DNA of 64,000 bases. Source: Lachnospiraceae bacterium. GTDB taxonomy: Bacteria > Bacillota > Clostridia > Lachnospirales > Lachnospiraceae. Below, piece after piece: positions 25,483 through 34,317 of the stretch. A model generated the notes under the pieces. It was not told the origin of the DNA, ran no database searches, and saw only the letters and a list, made by a program, of their open reading frames with translations. Made by a program: the position numbers and the translations under genes. The number at the start of each line of letters is the position of its first letter. The stretch's first letter is position 1. The stretch lies in contig JAFRRM010000015.1 of NCBI GenBank assembly GCA_017428105.1, positions 62,001-126,000 on the forward strand. The letters run 5' to 3'.

Positions 25483-26754
25483 ATGTGGGAAGAATACCGG
25501 ACGCTGGGCGTTTCGGAAGCAGTATATGAACGGGGGGAGGCGGTCCTTAAGACGCTGGCCGGACCTTTCCGCCGCATCGATGAAGTGGCGGAGCACAACC
25601 AGCTGAAAGTGCTGAACGCCATGATCAGGAACGGCGTGGCCGAGTATCACATGCACGGCTCCACCGGCTACGGCCACGATGACCAGGGCCGCGACACGCT
25701 GGAACGCGTCTATGCGGACGTGTTCCATACGGAGGACGCGCTGGTGCGCCCCCAGATCACCTGCGGCACGCATGCGCTGTACCTGGCGATGGCCGCCAAC
25801 CTGAAGGCCGGCGATGAGCTGCTGTCCCCGGTCGGCGCGCCGTACGACACGCTGGAAGAAGTCATCGGCATCCGGCCGTCCGTCGGCTCGCTGGCGGAAA
25901 ACGGGATCACGTACCGCCAGGTCGACCTGCTCCCGGGCGATCGGTTCGACTGGGACGGGATCCGCGCGGCGGTGGGAGAGAAAACGAAGCTGGCCACGAT
26001 CCAGCGCTCCCGCGGCTACAGCGCCCGCAAGACGTTCTCGCCGGCGGAGATCGGGGAACTGATCCGGTTCCTGAAGGAACTCAAGCCGGACCTTACCGTG
26101 ATGGTGGACAACTGCTACGGGGAGTTCACGGACCTCAAGGAACCGTCGGACTGCGGCGCGGACATGGTCGTGGGCTCGCTGATCAAGAACCCGGGCGGCG
26201 GTCTGGCTCCGAGCGGCGGGTATATCGCCGGCCGGAAGGACCTGATCGAACGCTGTGCCAAGCGGCTGACCGCGCCCGGCCTGGGCAAGGACATGGGCGC
26301 CAGCCTGGGCGTGAACCCGTCGTTCTACCAGGGCTTTTTCCTGGCTCCCACCGTGGTGGCCGGCGCCAAGAAGAGCGCGGTGTTCGCGGCGGCGTTATAT
26401 GAGAGCCTGGGCTTTAAGGTGAGCCCGGGACCGCAGGAGCCGCGTTACGACATCATCCAGGCCATCGATCTTTTGTCTCCGGAGCGGCTGGCCGCGTTCT
26501 GCGCGGGCATCCAGGGCGCAGCGCCGGTGGATTCGTTCGTGAGGCCGGAAGCGTCCGACATGGACGGTTATGCGGACAAGGTCATCATGGCGGCGGGGAC
26601 GTTCGTGCAGGGATCCTCCATCGAGCTGTCCGCCGACGGGCCGCTGCGCGAGCCGTACCGCGTCTTCTTCCAGGGCGGCCTGAGCTGGTTCCACGGCAAG
26701 GCCGGCATCCTGCTCTCGCTCCAAAAACTGGTGGACGCAGGCCTGGCTCTGTGA
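25483..26754 (+). CDS. PLP-dependent lyase, methionine gamma-lyase/aluminium-resistance family
   Basis: A 423-residue fold-type I PLP enzyme of the COG4100 (YnbB) group. It has VRPQITCGTHALYLA, the Asp of VMVDNCYGEFTD that contacts the pyridine ring, and the PLP lysine in SLIKNPGGGLAPSGGY. The group is annotated as a carbon-sulfur lyase or aluminium resistance protein; the real substrate is not established. AGGAGG precedes the ATG at 25483. It is followed by radC after 50 bases. Confidence 0.9.
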   Translation: MWEEYRTLGVSEAVYERGEAVLKTLAGPFRRIDEVAEHNQLKVLNAMIRNGVAEYHMHGSTGYGHDDQGRDTLERVYADVFHTEDALVRPQITCGTHALYLAMAANLKAGDELLSPVGAPYDTLEEVIGIRPSVGSLAENGITYRQVDLLPGDRFDWDGIRAAVGEKTKLATIQRSRGYSARKTFSPAEIGELIRFLKELKPDLTVMVDNCYGEFTDLKEPSDCGADMVVGSLIKNPGGGLAPSGGYIAGRKDLIERCAKRLTAPGLGKDMGASLGVNPSFYQGFFLAPTVVAGAKKSAVFAAALYESLGFKVSPGPQEPRYDIIQAIDLLSPERLAAFCAGIQGAAPVDSFVRPEASDMDGYADKVIMAAGTFVQGSSIELSADGPLREPYRVFFQGGLSWFHGKAGILLSLQKLVDAGLAL

Positions 26755-26804
26755 TATAATATTAATTCCTCTTGGGACTCTTTGGGGAGACTTGGGAGGG
26801 AGAA

Positions 26805-27530
26805 TTGAAAGAAGAAACACCAAACGCACGCACGATGAGATCGCTCCCGCTCTCCGAGCGGCCGTATGAGCGATGCCTGAAACACGGCCCCGGCGCCCTG
26901 TCCGACGCGGAACTGCTCGCAACGCTGATCCGCACCGGGACCCGCAGCCTCTCCGCCGTGGAAGCGGCCCGCAACCTGCTTGCCGTATACGGGGAGCGGG
27001 ACGGGCTGGCCTGCCTGATGCGCCTGTCGCGGGCGGAACTGATGGCGCTGCCGGGCTTCGGCCCCGTCAAGACCGTGGAAGTCCTGGCTGCCGCGGAGCT
27101 CTGCCGCCGCATGGCGAAGACGATGCGCCGTCCGGACCTGTCCTTAAAGGACCCGTCCTCCATCGCGGCCTACTTCATGGAAGACCTGTGCTACCTCCCG
27201 CGGGAGGAGATGCGGGCCGCCATGTTCGACACGAAGAACCGCCTGCTCCACGAAGAGACCCTTTCGCGCGGGACCGTGAATGCTTCGCTGGTCTCGCCCC
27301 GGGAACTGTTCCTGGAGGCGCTGCGCTGCGGCGCCGTCTATCTGGTGCTGCTGCACAACCACCCCAGCGGCGACCCGACGCCCTCGGAGGCGGATCTGAT
27401 CCTGACCCGCCGCCTGACGGAAGCGGGCGAACTGCTGCACATCCCGGTGATGGATCACATCATCATCGGGGACCACCGCTATATCAGCTTCCGCGAGGAG
27501 GGCCTGATGCGCCCGCCGTCCGGAAGATAG
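26805..27530 (+). CDS. radC: RadC-family JAB1/MPN protein
   Basis: A 241-residue protein with an N-terminal HhH-like part (ELMALPGFGPVKTVEVLAA) and a C-terminal JAMM metalloprotease-like domain (LLHNHPSGDPTPSEAD, MDHIIIGDHRY). The name RadC is historic; a role in DNA repair is not proven. The start chosen is TTG at 26805, which has GGGAGG seven bases before it; an ATG at 26835 is the alternative. In many Bacillota the gene stands next to mreB; here mreC follows directly. Confidence 0.9.
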   Translation: MKEETPNARTMRSLPLSERPYERCLKHGPGALSDAELLATLIRTGTRSLSAVEAARNLLAVYGERDGLACLMRLSRAELMALPGFGPVKTVEVLAAAELCRRMAKTMRRPDLSLKDPSSIAAYFMEDLCYLPREEMRAAMFDTKNRLLHEETLSRGTVNASLVSPRELFLEALRCGAVYLVLLHNHPSGDPTPSEADLILTRRLTEAGELLHIPVMDHIIIGDHRYISFREEGLMRPPSGR

Positions 27531-27563
27531 ACACCGAAACCGAAGGAATCGCAAGGAATCGCC

Positions 27564-28415
27564 ATGAGTGAGCCCCGCAGAAGCAGGAATCCCCGCGGGG
27601 GCCTGCTGATCGTCATCGGTATATGCCTGTTCCTCATGCTGGTCAGCTCGCTGAGCCCCGGCTTTGCCCGCGTGCTCCGGGACGGCATCGGCACGGTCCT
27701 GATGCCCATGCAGAAGGGCATGAACCGGGCCGGCAGCTACCTGTCAGGCCGCCTGGAGGCACTGCAGGAACTGCGCCGGGTCCGGGAGGACAACGAACGC
27801 CTGGAAGAGGAACTCGGACAGCTCCGCGAGGAAAACGCCAAACTGAAACTGAACGAGCAGGAACTGGACGCCATGCGGGAGCTGCTGCATCTGCAGGAGC
27901 AGTACCGGGAGTATGAATCGATGGGCGCCCACGTCATCGGCCGCAGCTCCGGCAACTGGTACCAGTCGTTCCTGATCGACAAGGGCAGCAAAGACGGCCT
28001 GGAAGCCGGCATGAACGTGATGGCGGGCGGCGGCCTGGTGGGCCTGGTCACGTCGGTGGGCAATAATACCTCGACGGTCAGCACCATCATCAACACCGGC
28101 CGCTACGTCAGCGCCATGACGACCCGAAGCGGTCACTCCTTCCTGGTCGCGGGGAGCCTGGAACTGTACGCTGACGGCATGCTGGCGCTGGAGAACATCC
28201 CGCTGGGAGCCGACGTGGAGCCCGGCGACATGGTGGTCACGTCCAATATCAGCGACGTCTTCCTGCCCGGCCTGCTGATCGGCTATGTGGAAGAGACCGT
28301 CACGGACGCCAACCGCCTGCTGCGTTCCGGCTCCCTGCGGCCGGTGGCGGATTTTGACAACCTGGACATGGTCCTGGTCATCACCACCCTGAAGGGGACG
28401 GGAGAGACGCCATGA
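27564..28415 (+). CDS. mreC: cell shape protein MreC
   Basis: A 283-residue protein with one N-terminal membrane helix (GLLIVIGICLFLMLVSSL), a coiled coil (about 70-110) and the MreC beta-barrel part (VIGRSSGNWYQSFLIDKGSK, GLVTSVGNNTSTVSTI). It links the wall elongation machinery outside the membrane. The gene overlaps mreD by four bases. No mreB is present upstream, where it is normally found. Confidence 0.95.
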   Translation: MSEPRRSRNPRGGLLIVIGICLFLMLVSSLSPGFARVLRDGIGTVLMPMQKGMNRAGSYLSGRLEALQELRRVREDNERLEEELGQLREENAKLKLNEQELDAMRELLHLQEQYREYESMGAHVIGRSSGNWYQSFLIDKGSKDGLEAGMNVMAGGGLVGLVTSVGNNTSTVSTIINTGRYVSAMTTRSGHSFLVAGSLELYADGMLALENIPLGADVEPGDMVVTSNISDVFLPGLLIGYVEETVTDANRLLRSGSLRPVADFDNLDMVLVITTLKGTGETP

Positions 28416-28930
28416 AGCGGGGGCTGGTCTATGCGCTGCTGATCCTGGCGGTCTTCCTGGTGCAGAACAACATCTTCGCCGCTTCCTCGCTGGTGATCAC
28501 GGTCCCGAACCTGCTGCTGATCCTGGTGTTTTCCTTCGGGTTCATGCGGGGCAGCTTCGAGGGCATGCTGATCGGCTTCGCCTGCGGGCTGCTGACGGAC
28601 CTGTTCTTCGGAAGCACCATCGGCCTGTCCGCACTGATCTTTTCCGTGCTGGGGTACGGGATCGGCGTGCTGGGCCGCATCTATTACACCGAATACGTCA
28701 GCCTGCCGCTGACGCTCTGCCTGCTCAGCGACCTCCTTTATCTGCTGGGCATCTATGTGTTTGCCATCGTCCTGGGCGGTGGGCACGGCTTCGTCCCGTA
28801 TCTGACGAAGATCGTCCTGCCGGAGATGCTGTACACCGGCCTGATGGCCATCCTGCTGTATCCGCTGTTCCGGCAGACGGAGAAACTCACGCGGCGGTGG
28901 GAAGAGAAGAACACGCGGAAGTATGTTTAG
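28412..28930 (+). CDS. mreD: rod shape protein MreD
   Basis: A 172-residue protein with about five membrane helices, of normal MreD length. The segment FGFMRGSFEGMLIGFACGLL followed by TDLFFGSTIGL is typical. It is placed between mreC and the PBP2 gene with overlaps on both sides (ATGA at the start, 8 bases at the end), so the three are co-translated. Confidence 0.93.
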   Translation: MKRGLVYALLILAVFLVQNNIFAASSLVITVPNLLLILVFSFGFMRGSFEGMLIGFACGLLTDLFFGSTIGLSALIFSVLGYGIGVLGRIYYTEYVSLPLTLCLLSDLLYLLGIYVFAIVLGGGHGFVPYLTKIVLPEMLYTGLMAILLYPLFRQTEKLTRRWEEKNTRKYV

Positions 28931-31754
28931 AGAGATCCTGGATTACATCGCCTATAAACTCAAGCACGTGGTCACCTCGCGTCTGTTCCCGGTGACCCTT
29001 GTTTTCGCGGCGCTGTTTTCCGTCCTGATCCTCCGCATGTTCCACCTGCAGGTCGTGGCCGGCGCCGACGCCCAGCAGGAGGTGGAGAACATCATTTCCC
29101 GCACGGTCACGCTGGCGCCCACGCGCGGCAACATCTACGACCGGAACGGAAACCTCCTGGCGTACAATGAACTGATCCAGAACGTCACCGTCGCGGACAA
29201 CGGCAGCTATGCCAACGGGTACGAACGCAACCGGATGCTGCTCCGGCTGATCGCGCTGCTGGACCGCTTCGGCGAGGAGGTCGTCCCGAGCATCGACATT
29301 TATTTTGACGAAAACGGCGTGCTGCGCGAACGCTTTGCCTCCGAAAACGCCCGCCTCCGCTTTCTGCGCGACATGTACGGGCGGGAGAGCACTGCCGATC
29401 TGACGACGCAGGAGACCGAAACGACGCCGCAGCAGATCCTGGACCATTACTGCGACTTTTTCGGCGTAGGCCGGAACGAGGACAAGAGCGAGTATGAGAT
29501 CGATCCGCAGACCGCGCTGAAGCTGGTCTGGATCCGCTACAGCATGTACATCAATTACTACGTCCGCTATAATCCGAGCACCGTGGCGGAAGGCGTGAAG
29601 GAAGAGACCGTCGCCGCGATCCGGGAACACCAGGAAGAACTGCTGGGTGTGGACATCGCGCAGAGCTCGCGACGGGTGTACAACGACGCCATCTACCTCT
29701 GCCACATCCTGGGGTATACCGGGTATGCGAGCGAGGAGGAGATCGAGGAACTGAACGCGCAGGGCGGCGAGTACGCGGCCGGCGATGTGATCGGCAAGGC
29801 CGGGATCGAATCCAGCATGGAGCTGGCGCTGCGCGGGAAGAACGGGACGCGCTCCCTGTACGTCAACAACCTGGGCCAGATCAAGAAGGTCGTCCAGGAG
29901 ACCCCGCCCGAGGCGGGCGACGACGTCTATCTTTCCATCGACCTGGAGATGCAGAAGGGCATCTACCACCTGCTGGAGCAGAAACTGGCCGGCATCCTGA
30001 TCAACCACCTCAAGAACGAGGACGTGGATCCCGGCGAGGAGGAGCATTACATCCCCATCAAAAAGGCATATTTCCAGCTGATCAACAACAATGTGCTGGA
30101 TTACCGGCATTTCAGCAGCCCGGACGCCGGCGAGGCGGAAAAGCGCGTGTATTATCACTTCACCGCCAAGCAGACGGAGATGCTGGACAAGATCCGGGCG
30201 GAACTGACCGGGGCCGGCGCCCGCCGCTACGCCGCGCTGGATGCGGAGATGCAGACCTTCTTTACGGAGATGTACGACGTCCTGCTGAGCGAGAAACTGC
30301 TCCTGCGCGACCGTGTGGACACGGACAGCGAACTGTACACGGCCTACCGCGTGGACGGGAGCATCAGCCTGCAGGCGTATCTGCGCGGCGCGCTGGAAAA
30401 TGAGTGGATCGACGTTTCCCTGCTGGGCATCAACGGCACGTATACGAGCGTGGAGAAGGCCTATCAGGTCCTGGTGGAATTCGTTCTGGACAAACTGCAG
30501 CAGTCGCAGGAGTTTTCCAAAGCGCTGTACCAGATGCTGATCGAGGACGACCTGATCAACCGCTGCGACCTGGCGCTCGCCATGTACGAGCAGGGCATCC
30601 TGGAGCCGGATCCGGAATACCAGGCCAACCTGAACCAGCGCAGTCCGGACCTGGCCTTCCAGTTCATGATCGACAAACTGACCCGCATCGAGATCTCGCC
30701 GGCCCAGCTGGCGCTGGACCCGTTCTCGGCCGCGGCCACTATCGTGGACGTGAACACCGGCAAGGTTCTGGCCATGGTCTCGTATCCGGGCTATGACAAC
30801 AACCGCATCTCGGATAATGGCTATTACGCCTCCCTGCTGGAGGACCAGTCTACGCCGCTGTTCAACGTGGCCACGCAGGCCCGGACGGCGCCCGGCTCCA
30901 GCTTCAAGATGGTCACCTCCGCGGCGGCCCTGGAGCTCGACGTGATCGGGCCCGGCACGTATCTGACCACTCACGGCTCCTTCTCGGCCGCCGGCATGAC
31001 GGTCAACTGCTGGTATTATCCCGAATCGCACGGGGACATCAACGTCAGCGACGCGCTGATGGTCTCCTGCAACGACTTCTTCGCCCAGGTGGGCTATAAG
31101 CTCTCGCTGGACGACGGGGCCTACAACGACGCGGTGGGCATGGGAAAGCTTTCCCGCTACGCGCAGCTGCTGGGGCTGGGCGAGAAGTCCGGCGTGGAGA
31201 TCCCGGAATCCAATCCGGTCATTTCCGACATTTCCGCCCTGACCAGCGCGATCGGACAGGGCACGAACCTGTATTCCTGCAGCCATCTGGCGCGCTACGC
31301 CACGGCCATCGCCACGCGCGGCAGCATTTACGACCTGACGCTGCTGGACCACGAGACATCTTCGTCGGGCAGCCTGATCCAGAGCTACCGCGGCAGCCTG
31401 GTCTCGCGGACCGAACTGCGGGATTCCACCTGGGACAGCATCTGGGACGGGATGCGGCGCTCCGTGACCAGCGGCAACCATGCGCACGTCTACAGCCAGA
31501 AAGTGACCATCGCGGCGAAGACCGGGACGGCCGAGGAAAACGAACTGCGGCCGGACCACGTCACCTACGTCAGCTTCGCACCGTACGAAAAGCCGGAGAT
31601 CAGCGTCGCCCTGACGATCCCCAACGGGTATACGTCGGGCAACACATCGGAACTGGCGGGCTACATTTACGATTATTACTACGGATACATCACGTATCAG
31701 GACATTCTGGAAGGGCACGCGCGAGATGCGGGCGGCAACGATATCAACGAGTAA
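28923..31754 (+). CDS. penicillin-binding protein 2, class B transpeptidase
   Basis: A 943-residue class B PBP that cross-links peptidoglycan in elongation. After a membrane helix (about 19-40) comes the pedestal with TRGNIYDRNGNLLAYN. The transpeptidase motifs are SSFK (Ser659, Lys662), SCN (Ser715-Asn717) and KTG (866-868). It is longer than typical PBP2 (600-720) because of an insertion of roughly 250 residues between the pedestal and the active site (about 340-600), largely helical. Large insertions at this place occur in other Clostridia. It lies in the mreCD-rodA cluster. Confidence 0.94.
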   Translation: MFREILDYIAYKLKHVVTSRLFPVTLVFAALFSVLILRMFHLQVVAGADAQQEVENIISRTVTLAPTRGNIYDRNGNLLAYNELIQNVTVADNGSYANGYERNRMLLRLIALLDRFGEEVVPSIDIYFDENGVLRERFASENARLRFLRDMYGRESTADLTTQETETTPQQILDHYCDFFGVGRNEDKSEYEIDPQTALKLVWIRYSMYINYYVRYNPSTVAEGVKEETVAAIREHQEELLGVDIAQSSRRVYNDAIYLCHILGYTGYASEEEIEELNAQGGEYAAGDVIGKAGIESSMELALRGKNGTRSLYVNNLGQIKKVVQETPPEAGDDVYLSIDLEMQKGIYHLLEQKLAGILINHLKNEDVDPGEEEHYIPIKKAYFQLINNNVLDYRHFSSPDAGEAEKRVYYHFTAKQTEMLDKIRAELTGAGARRYAALDAEMQTFFTEMYDVLLSEKLLLRDRVDTDSELYTAYRVDGSISLQAYLRGALENEWIDVSLLGINGTYTSVEKAYQVLVEFVLDKLQQSQEFSKALYQMLIEDDLINRCDLALAMYEQGILEPDPEYQANLNQRSPDLAFQFMIDKLTRIEISPAQLALDPFSAAATIVDVNTGKVLAMVSYPGYDNNRISDNGYYASLLEDQSTPLFNVATQARTAPGSSFKMVTSAAALELDVIGPGTYLTTHGSFSAAGMTVNCWYYPESHGDINVSDALMVSCNDFFAQVGYKLSLDDGAYNDAVGMGKLSRYAQLLGLGEKSGVEIPESNPVISDISALTSAIGQGTNLYSCSHLARYATAIATRGSIYDLTLLDHETSSSGSLIQSYRGSLVSRTELRDSTWDSIWDGMRRSVTSGNHAHVYSQKVTIAAKTGTAEENELRPDHVTYVSFAPYEKPEISVALTIPNGYTSGNTSELAGYIYDYYYGYITYQDILEGHARDAGGNDINE

Positions 31755-31767
31755 GACAGGGGAAGCG

Positions 31768-32538
31768 ATGTCGAGAGTAATTGTGATCGCCTCCGGCAAG
31801 GGAGGCGTGGGAAAGACCACGATCGCGGCGAATCTGGGGATCTGCCTGGGGCAGGCGGGGCGGAAGACCGCCCTGATCGACCTGGATCTGGGGCTGCGGA
31901 ACATTGACGTGACACTGGGGCTGGAGACCGTGGTGCTGAACCATCTGGGGGACTATTTCGAGGAACGGATGCCCCTGGAGGAGATCGTGACCACGGACGA
32001 GCGCTACCCGGACCTGGCGCTGCTGGCCGCGCCCCAGAACATGGACCCGGCCGACCTGAAGGAAGAGCAGCTGGAGAAACTCGTGCGGGAACTGCGCGCG
32101 GCTTATGACGTGATCATCATCGATTCGCCGGCAGGCGTGGGCCCCGTCTTTTCCGCGGCCATCCGGCTGGCGGACGAAGGGATCGTCGTGACCAGTCCGA
32201 CGGTCTCCGCCGTGCGTGACGCGGACAAGGTCCTGCATCTGATGGAGGCGGCGGGGGTCAAATACCGCTTCGTGATCGTCAACATGCTGCGGCAGCGCCT
32301 GATGAAGAACGGGGTCATGATGACGCCGGAGGACATCCGGGACGTCCTGGGCACGCCCCTGCTGGGCGTCATCCCCGAGGATGAGGAAGCCATCGTCTGC
32401 TGCAACACGGGCGTGCCGCTGGTCACGGTCCGATGCATGTCCGGAAGCGCCCTGAAGCGCATCGCGGAACGCGTCCGGGGGACCGCCCTGTCCCTGCCGC
32501 GGCTCAACGCGCGCCGCAAAGGCCTGTTCCATGCATAA
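31768..32538 (+). CDS. minD: septum-site ATPase MinD
   Basis: A 256-residue ParA/MinD-type ATPase. The deviant Walker A is SGKGGVGKTT (Lys11, Lys16), followed by IDLDLGLRNIDVTLGLE, a MinD signature. The C-terminal end, LNARRKGLFHA, is short and less hydrophobic than the usual amphipathic membrane helix. Neither minC nor minE stands beside it, although they normally do. The ATG at 31768 gives the standard N-terminus. Confidence 0.93.
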   Translation: MSRVIVIASGKGGVGKTTIAANLGICLGQAGRKTALIDLDLGLRNIDVTLGLETVVLNHLGDYFEERMPLEEIVTTDERYPDLALLAAPQNMDPADLKEEQLEKLVRELRAAYDVIIIDSPAGVGPVFSAAIRLADEGIVVTSPTVSAVRDADKVLHLMEAAGVKYRFVIVNMLRQRLMKNGVMMTPEDIRDVLGTPLLGVIPEDEEAIVCCNTGVPLVTVRCMSGSALKRIAERVRGTALSLPRLNARRKGLFHA

Positions 32539-32547
32539 AGGAAAATC

Positions 32548-33702
32548 ATGTTTGCTTTTAACCGCTACAAACTGAGGAACTTCAACTTGGCGCTGCTGCT
32601 CTGCGTCCTGGCCCTGTGCATTCTGGGCTACATGGTGCTGGGCAGCGCCGTGGTCAACGACGCGGACGGCGCGGATACCATGCGGAAGCAGCTGATCGGC
32701 ATGATCGGCGGCGGCCTGCTGATGGCCTTCCTGACGCTGGTGGATTATCACGTCTGGCTGAAGCTCCACTGGGTCCTGTACGGCGGCTCGCTCCTGATCC
32801 TGGGCCTCTTGTTCACGCCGCTGGGCTATACCACCAAGGGCGCAACACGCTGGCTGAACCTGCCGGTCCTGGGGCGTCTGCAGCCTTCGGAATTCGTGAA
32901 GGCGGCGCTGATCGTGTTCTTCGCCTGGTTTTTCCAGAAATACCGGGATCGCATCAACAGGCCAGCCGTCGTCTTTTCCGCGCTCGGCCTGTTCATGCTC
33001 CCCGCGGTCATGATCTTCCTGGAACCGGACCTGTCCACCACGCTGACCTTCGTCCTGCTGTTCCTGGTCATGCTGTTCATGAGCCAGATCAGCTACAAAT
33101 GGCTGGGCGGCATGGCGGCCTGCACGATCCCCGTGGCCGGTTTCCTGGTCTGGGACTCCATGCAGGAGAACCCGCTGATCTTAAAGCGCTATATGCTGAA
33201 CCGCCTGTTCAGCTTCCTGAATCCCGACGAATTTTCCGGCTCCGGGCTCACTGCCCAGCAGGACCGCGCCATCATGGCGATCTCGTCCGGCCGCCTGAGC
33301 GGCAAAGGCCTGTTCAACGCCAGTTTCGACTCGGTCAAGGCCGGCAATTTCCTTTCGGAGGAAAACTGCGATTTCATCTTTGCCGTAGTGGGAGAGGAAC
33401 TGGGCTTCTGGGGCAGCGCCGCGATCCTGCTGCTGTTCGCGCTGACGGTGTTCCTGTGCTTCCGGACCGCCTCGAAGGCGCCGGACCTGGCCGGCCGCCT
33501 CATCTGCGCGGGGTCCGGGGCATTCCTGGGCCTGCAGGTCTTTTTCAACATCGGCGTCACCAGCGGCGTGCTGCCCAATACGGGCGTCGTGCTGCCGTTC
33601 TTCAGCCACGGCATCAGTTCTCTGCTGAGCGCGTTCATCTGCCTGGGGCTCGTGATGAACGTGGGGCTGCAGCGCCGGGAAACGGAAAGCCCGGACTGGT
33701 AG
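32548..33702 (+). CDS. rodA: peptidoglycan polymerase RodA (SEDS family)
   Basis: A 384-residue SEDS glycosyltransferase with about ten membrane helices. It has GATRWLNLPVLGRLQPSEF, the acidic loop LEPDLSTTLTF, and near the C-terminus NIGVTSGVLPNTGVVLPFFS followed by HGISSLLS. SEDS proteins polymerise lipid II together with a class B PBP; the gene for that partner lies two genes upstream. Placement in the mre/min cluster favours RodA over FtsW. Confidence 0.93.
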   Translation: MFAFNRYKLRNFNLALLLCVLALCILGYMVLGSAVVNDADGADTMRKQLIGMIGGGLLMAFLTLVDYHVWLKLHWVLYGGSLLILGLLFTPLGYTTKGATRWLNLPVLGRLQPSEFVKAALIVFFAWFFQKYRDRINRPAVVFSALGLFMLPAVMIFLEPDLSTTLTFVLLFLVMLFMSQISYKWLGGMAACTIPVAGFLVWDSMQENPLILKRYMLNRLFSFLNPDEFSGSGLTAQQDRAIMAISSGRLSGKGLFNASFDSVKAGNFLSEENCDFIFAVVGEELGFWGSAAILLLFALTVFLCFRTASKAPDLAGRLICAGSGAFLGLQVFFNIGVTSGVLPNTGVVLPFFSHGISSLLSAFICLGLVMNVGLQRRETESPDW

Positions 33703-33708
33703 GAAGCG

Positions 33709-33758
33709 GCGCGGGGCGGCGGGCATTTTGCTGGCGCGGGCCGGCGGGCATTTTCCCC
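33709..33758. repeat. tandem 25-base duplication
   Basis: Two adjacent copies of GCGCGGG.CGGCGGGCATTTT (33709-33733 and 33734-33758) differ at a few bases. They end directly against the -35 box of the next promoter. Confidence 0.6.
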
Positions 33759-33787
33759 TTGTGTTTTCCGCCGGCGTTGTTTATAAT
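33759..33787 (+). promoter_or_regulatory. sigma-A promoter of the P-loop/HlyD-like pair
   Basis: TTGTGT (33759-33764), 17 bases, TATAAT (33782-33787). A 14-base palindrome, GGATTTCGAAATCC (33797-33810), follows within the transcribed leader and could be an operator or a small hairpin. Confidence 0.6.
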
Positions 33788-33881
33788 TATGGTGGAGGAT
33801 TTCGAAATCCGCCGAGGACGGAGACCGGAACTTATCGCATACGACTGAACATAAAATCTTCAGATACGGGAGGACACGATC

Positions 33882-34304
33882 ATGATTCAGATCATTGCCG
33901 GCAACAAAGGCAAAGGAAAGACGAAGCATCTACTGGCCATGGCGAACGACGCCATGAACGCCGCCCACGGGACCGTGGTCTATCTGGACAAAAACAGCAA
34001 GCACATGTTTGAACTCAACCGGAACATCCGCCTGATCAACGTCTCCGAATACCCGGTGAATTCCACCGAGGCGTTCCTGGGCTTTCTGTGCGGGATCATT
34101 TCGCAGGACCACGACCTGGAAGTCGTGTTCCTGGACAGCTTCCTGACGCTGAACGAAGTGCAGAGCCAGGAGGAGCTGGCGGAGCTCATTAAAGATATCG
34201 ACATCATCAGTGAAAAATTCGGCGTACGCATGGTGCTGAGCGTTTCCATGGACTGCGAGGCGCTGCCGGAGACCGTCAGACCCATGGTGAGCCTGGCGCT
34301 GTAA
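33882..34304 (+). CDS. small P-loop protein linked to sepF region
   Basis: A 140-residue protein with Walker A GNKGKGKT (residues 7-14) and a likely Walker B (LEVVFLDSFL). It is not one of the well-studied NTPases; related Clostridia proteins are sometimes loosely labelled as PilT-like. It has a GGGAGG ribosome site, its own promoter, and a 13-base gap to the HlyD-like gene. Conserved linkage to sepF and lspA in Clostridia (from memory) suggests an envelope or division role. Function unknown. Confidence 0.8.
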   Translation: MIQIIAGNKGKGKTKHLLAMANDAMNAAHGTVVYLDKNSKHMFELNRNIRLINVSEYPVNSTEAFLGFLCGIISQDHDLEVVFLDSFLTLNEVQSQEELAELIKDIDIISEKFGVRMVLSVSMDCEALPETVRPMVSLAL

Positions 34305-34317
34305 AACAGGAGAAGCC

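Noticed and set aside
28887..31904. Open frame of about 1000 codons antisense to the PBP2 gene
   Set aside because: It is rich in His, Gln, Arg and Val with no domain, lacks a ribosome site, and mirrors a GC-rich gene with a clear product on the other strand.
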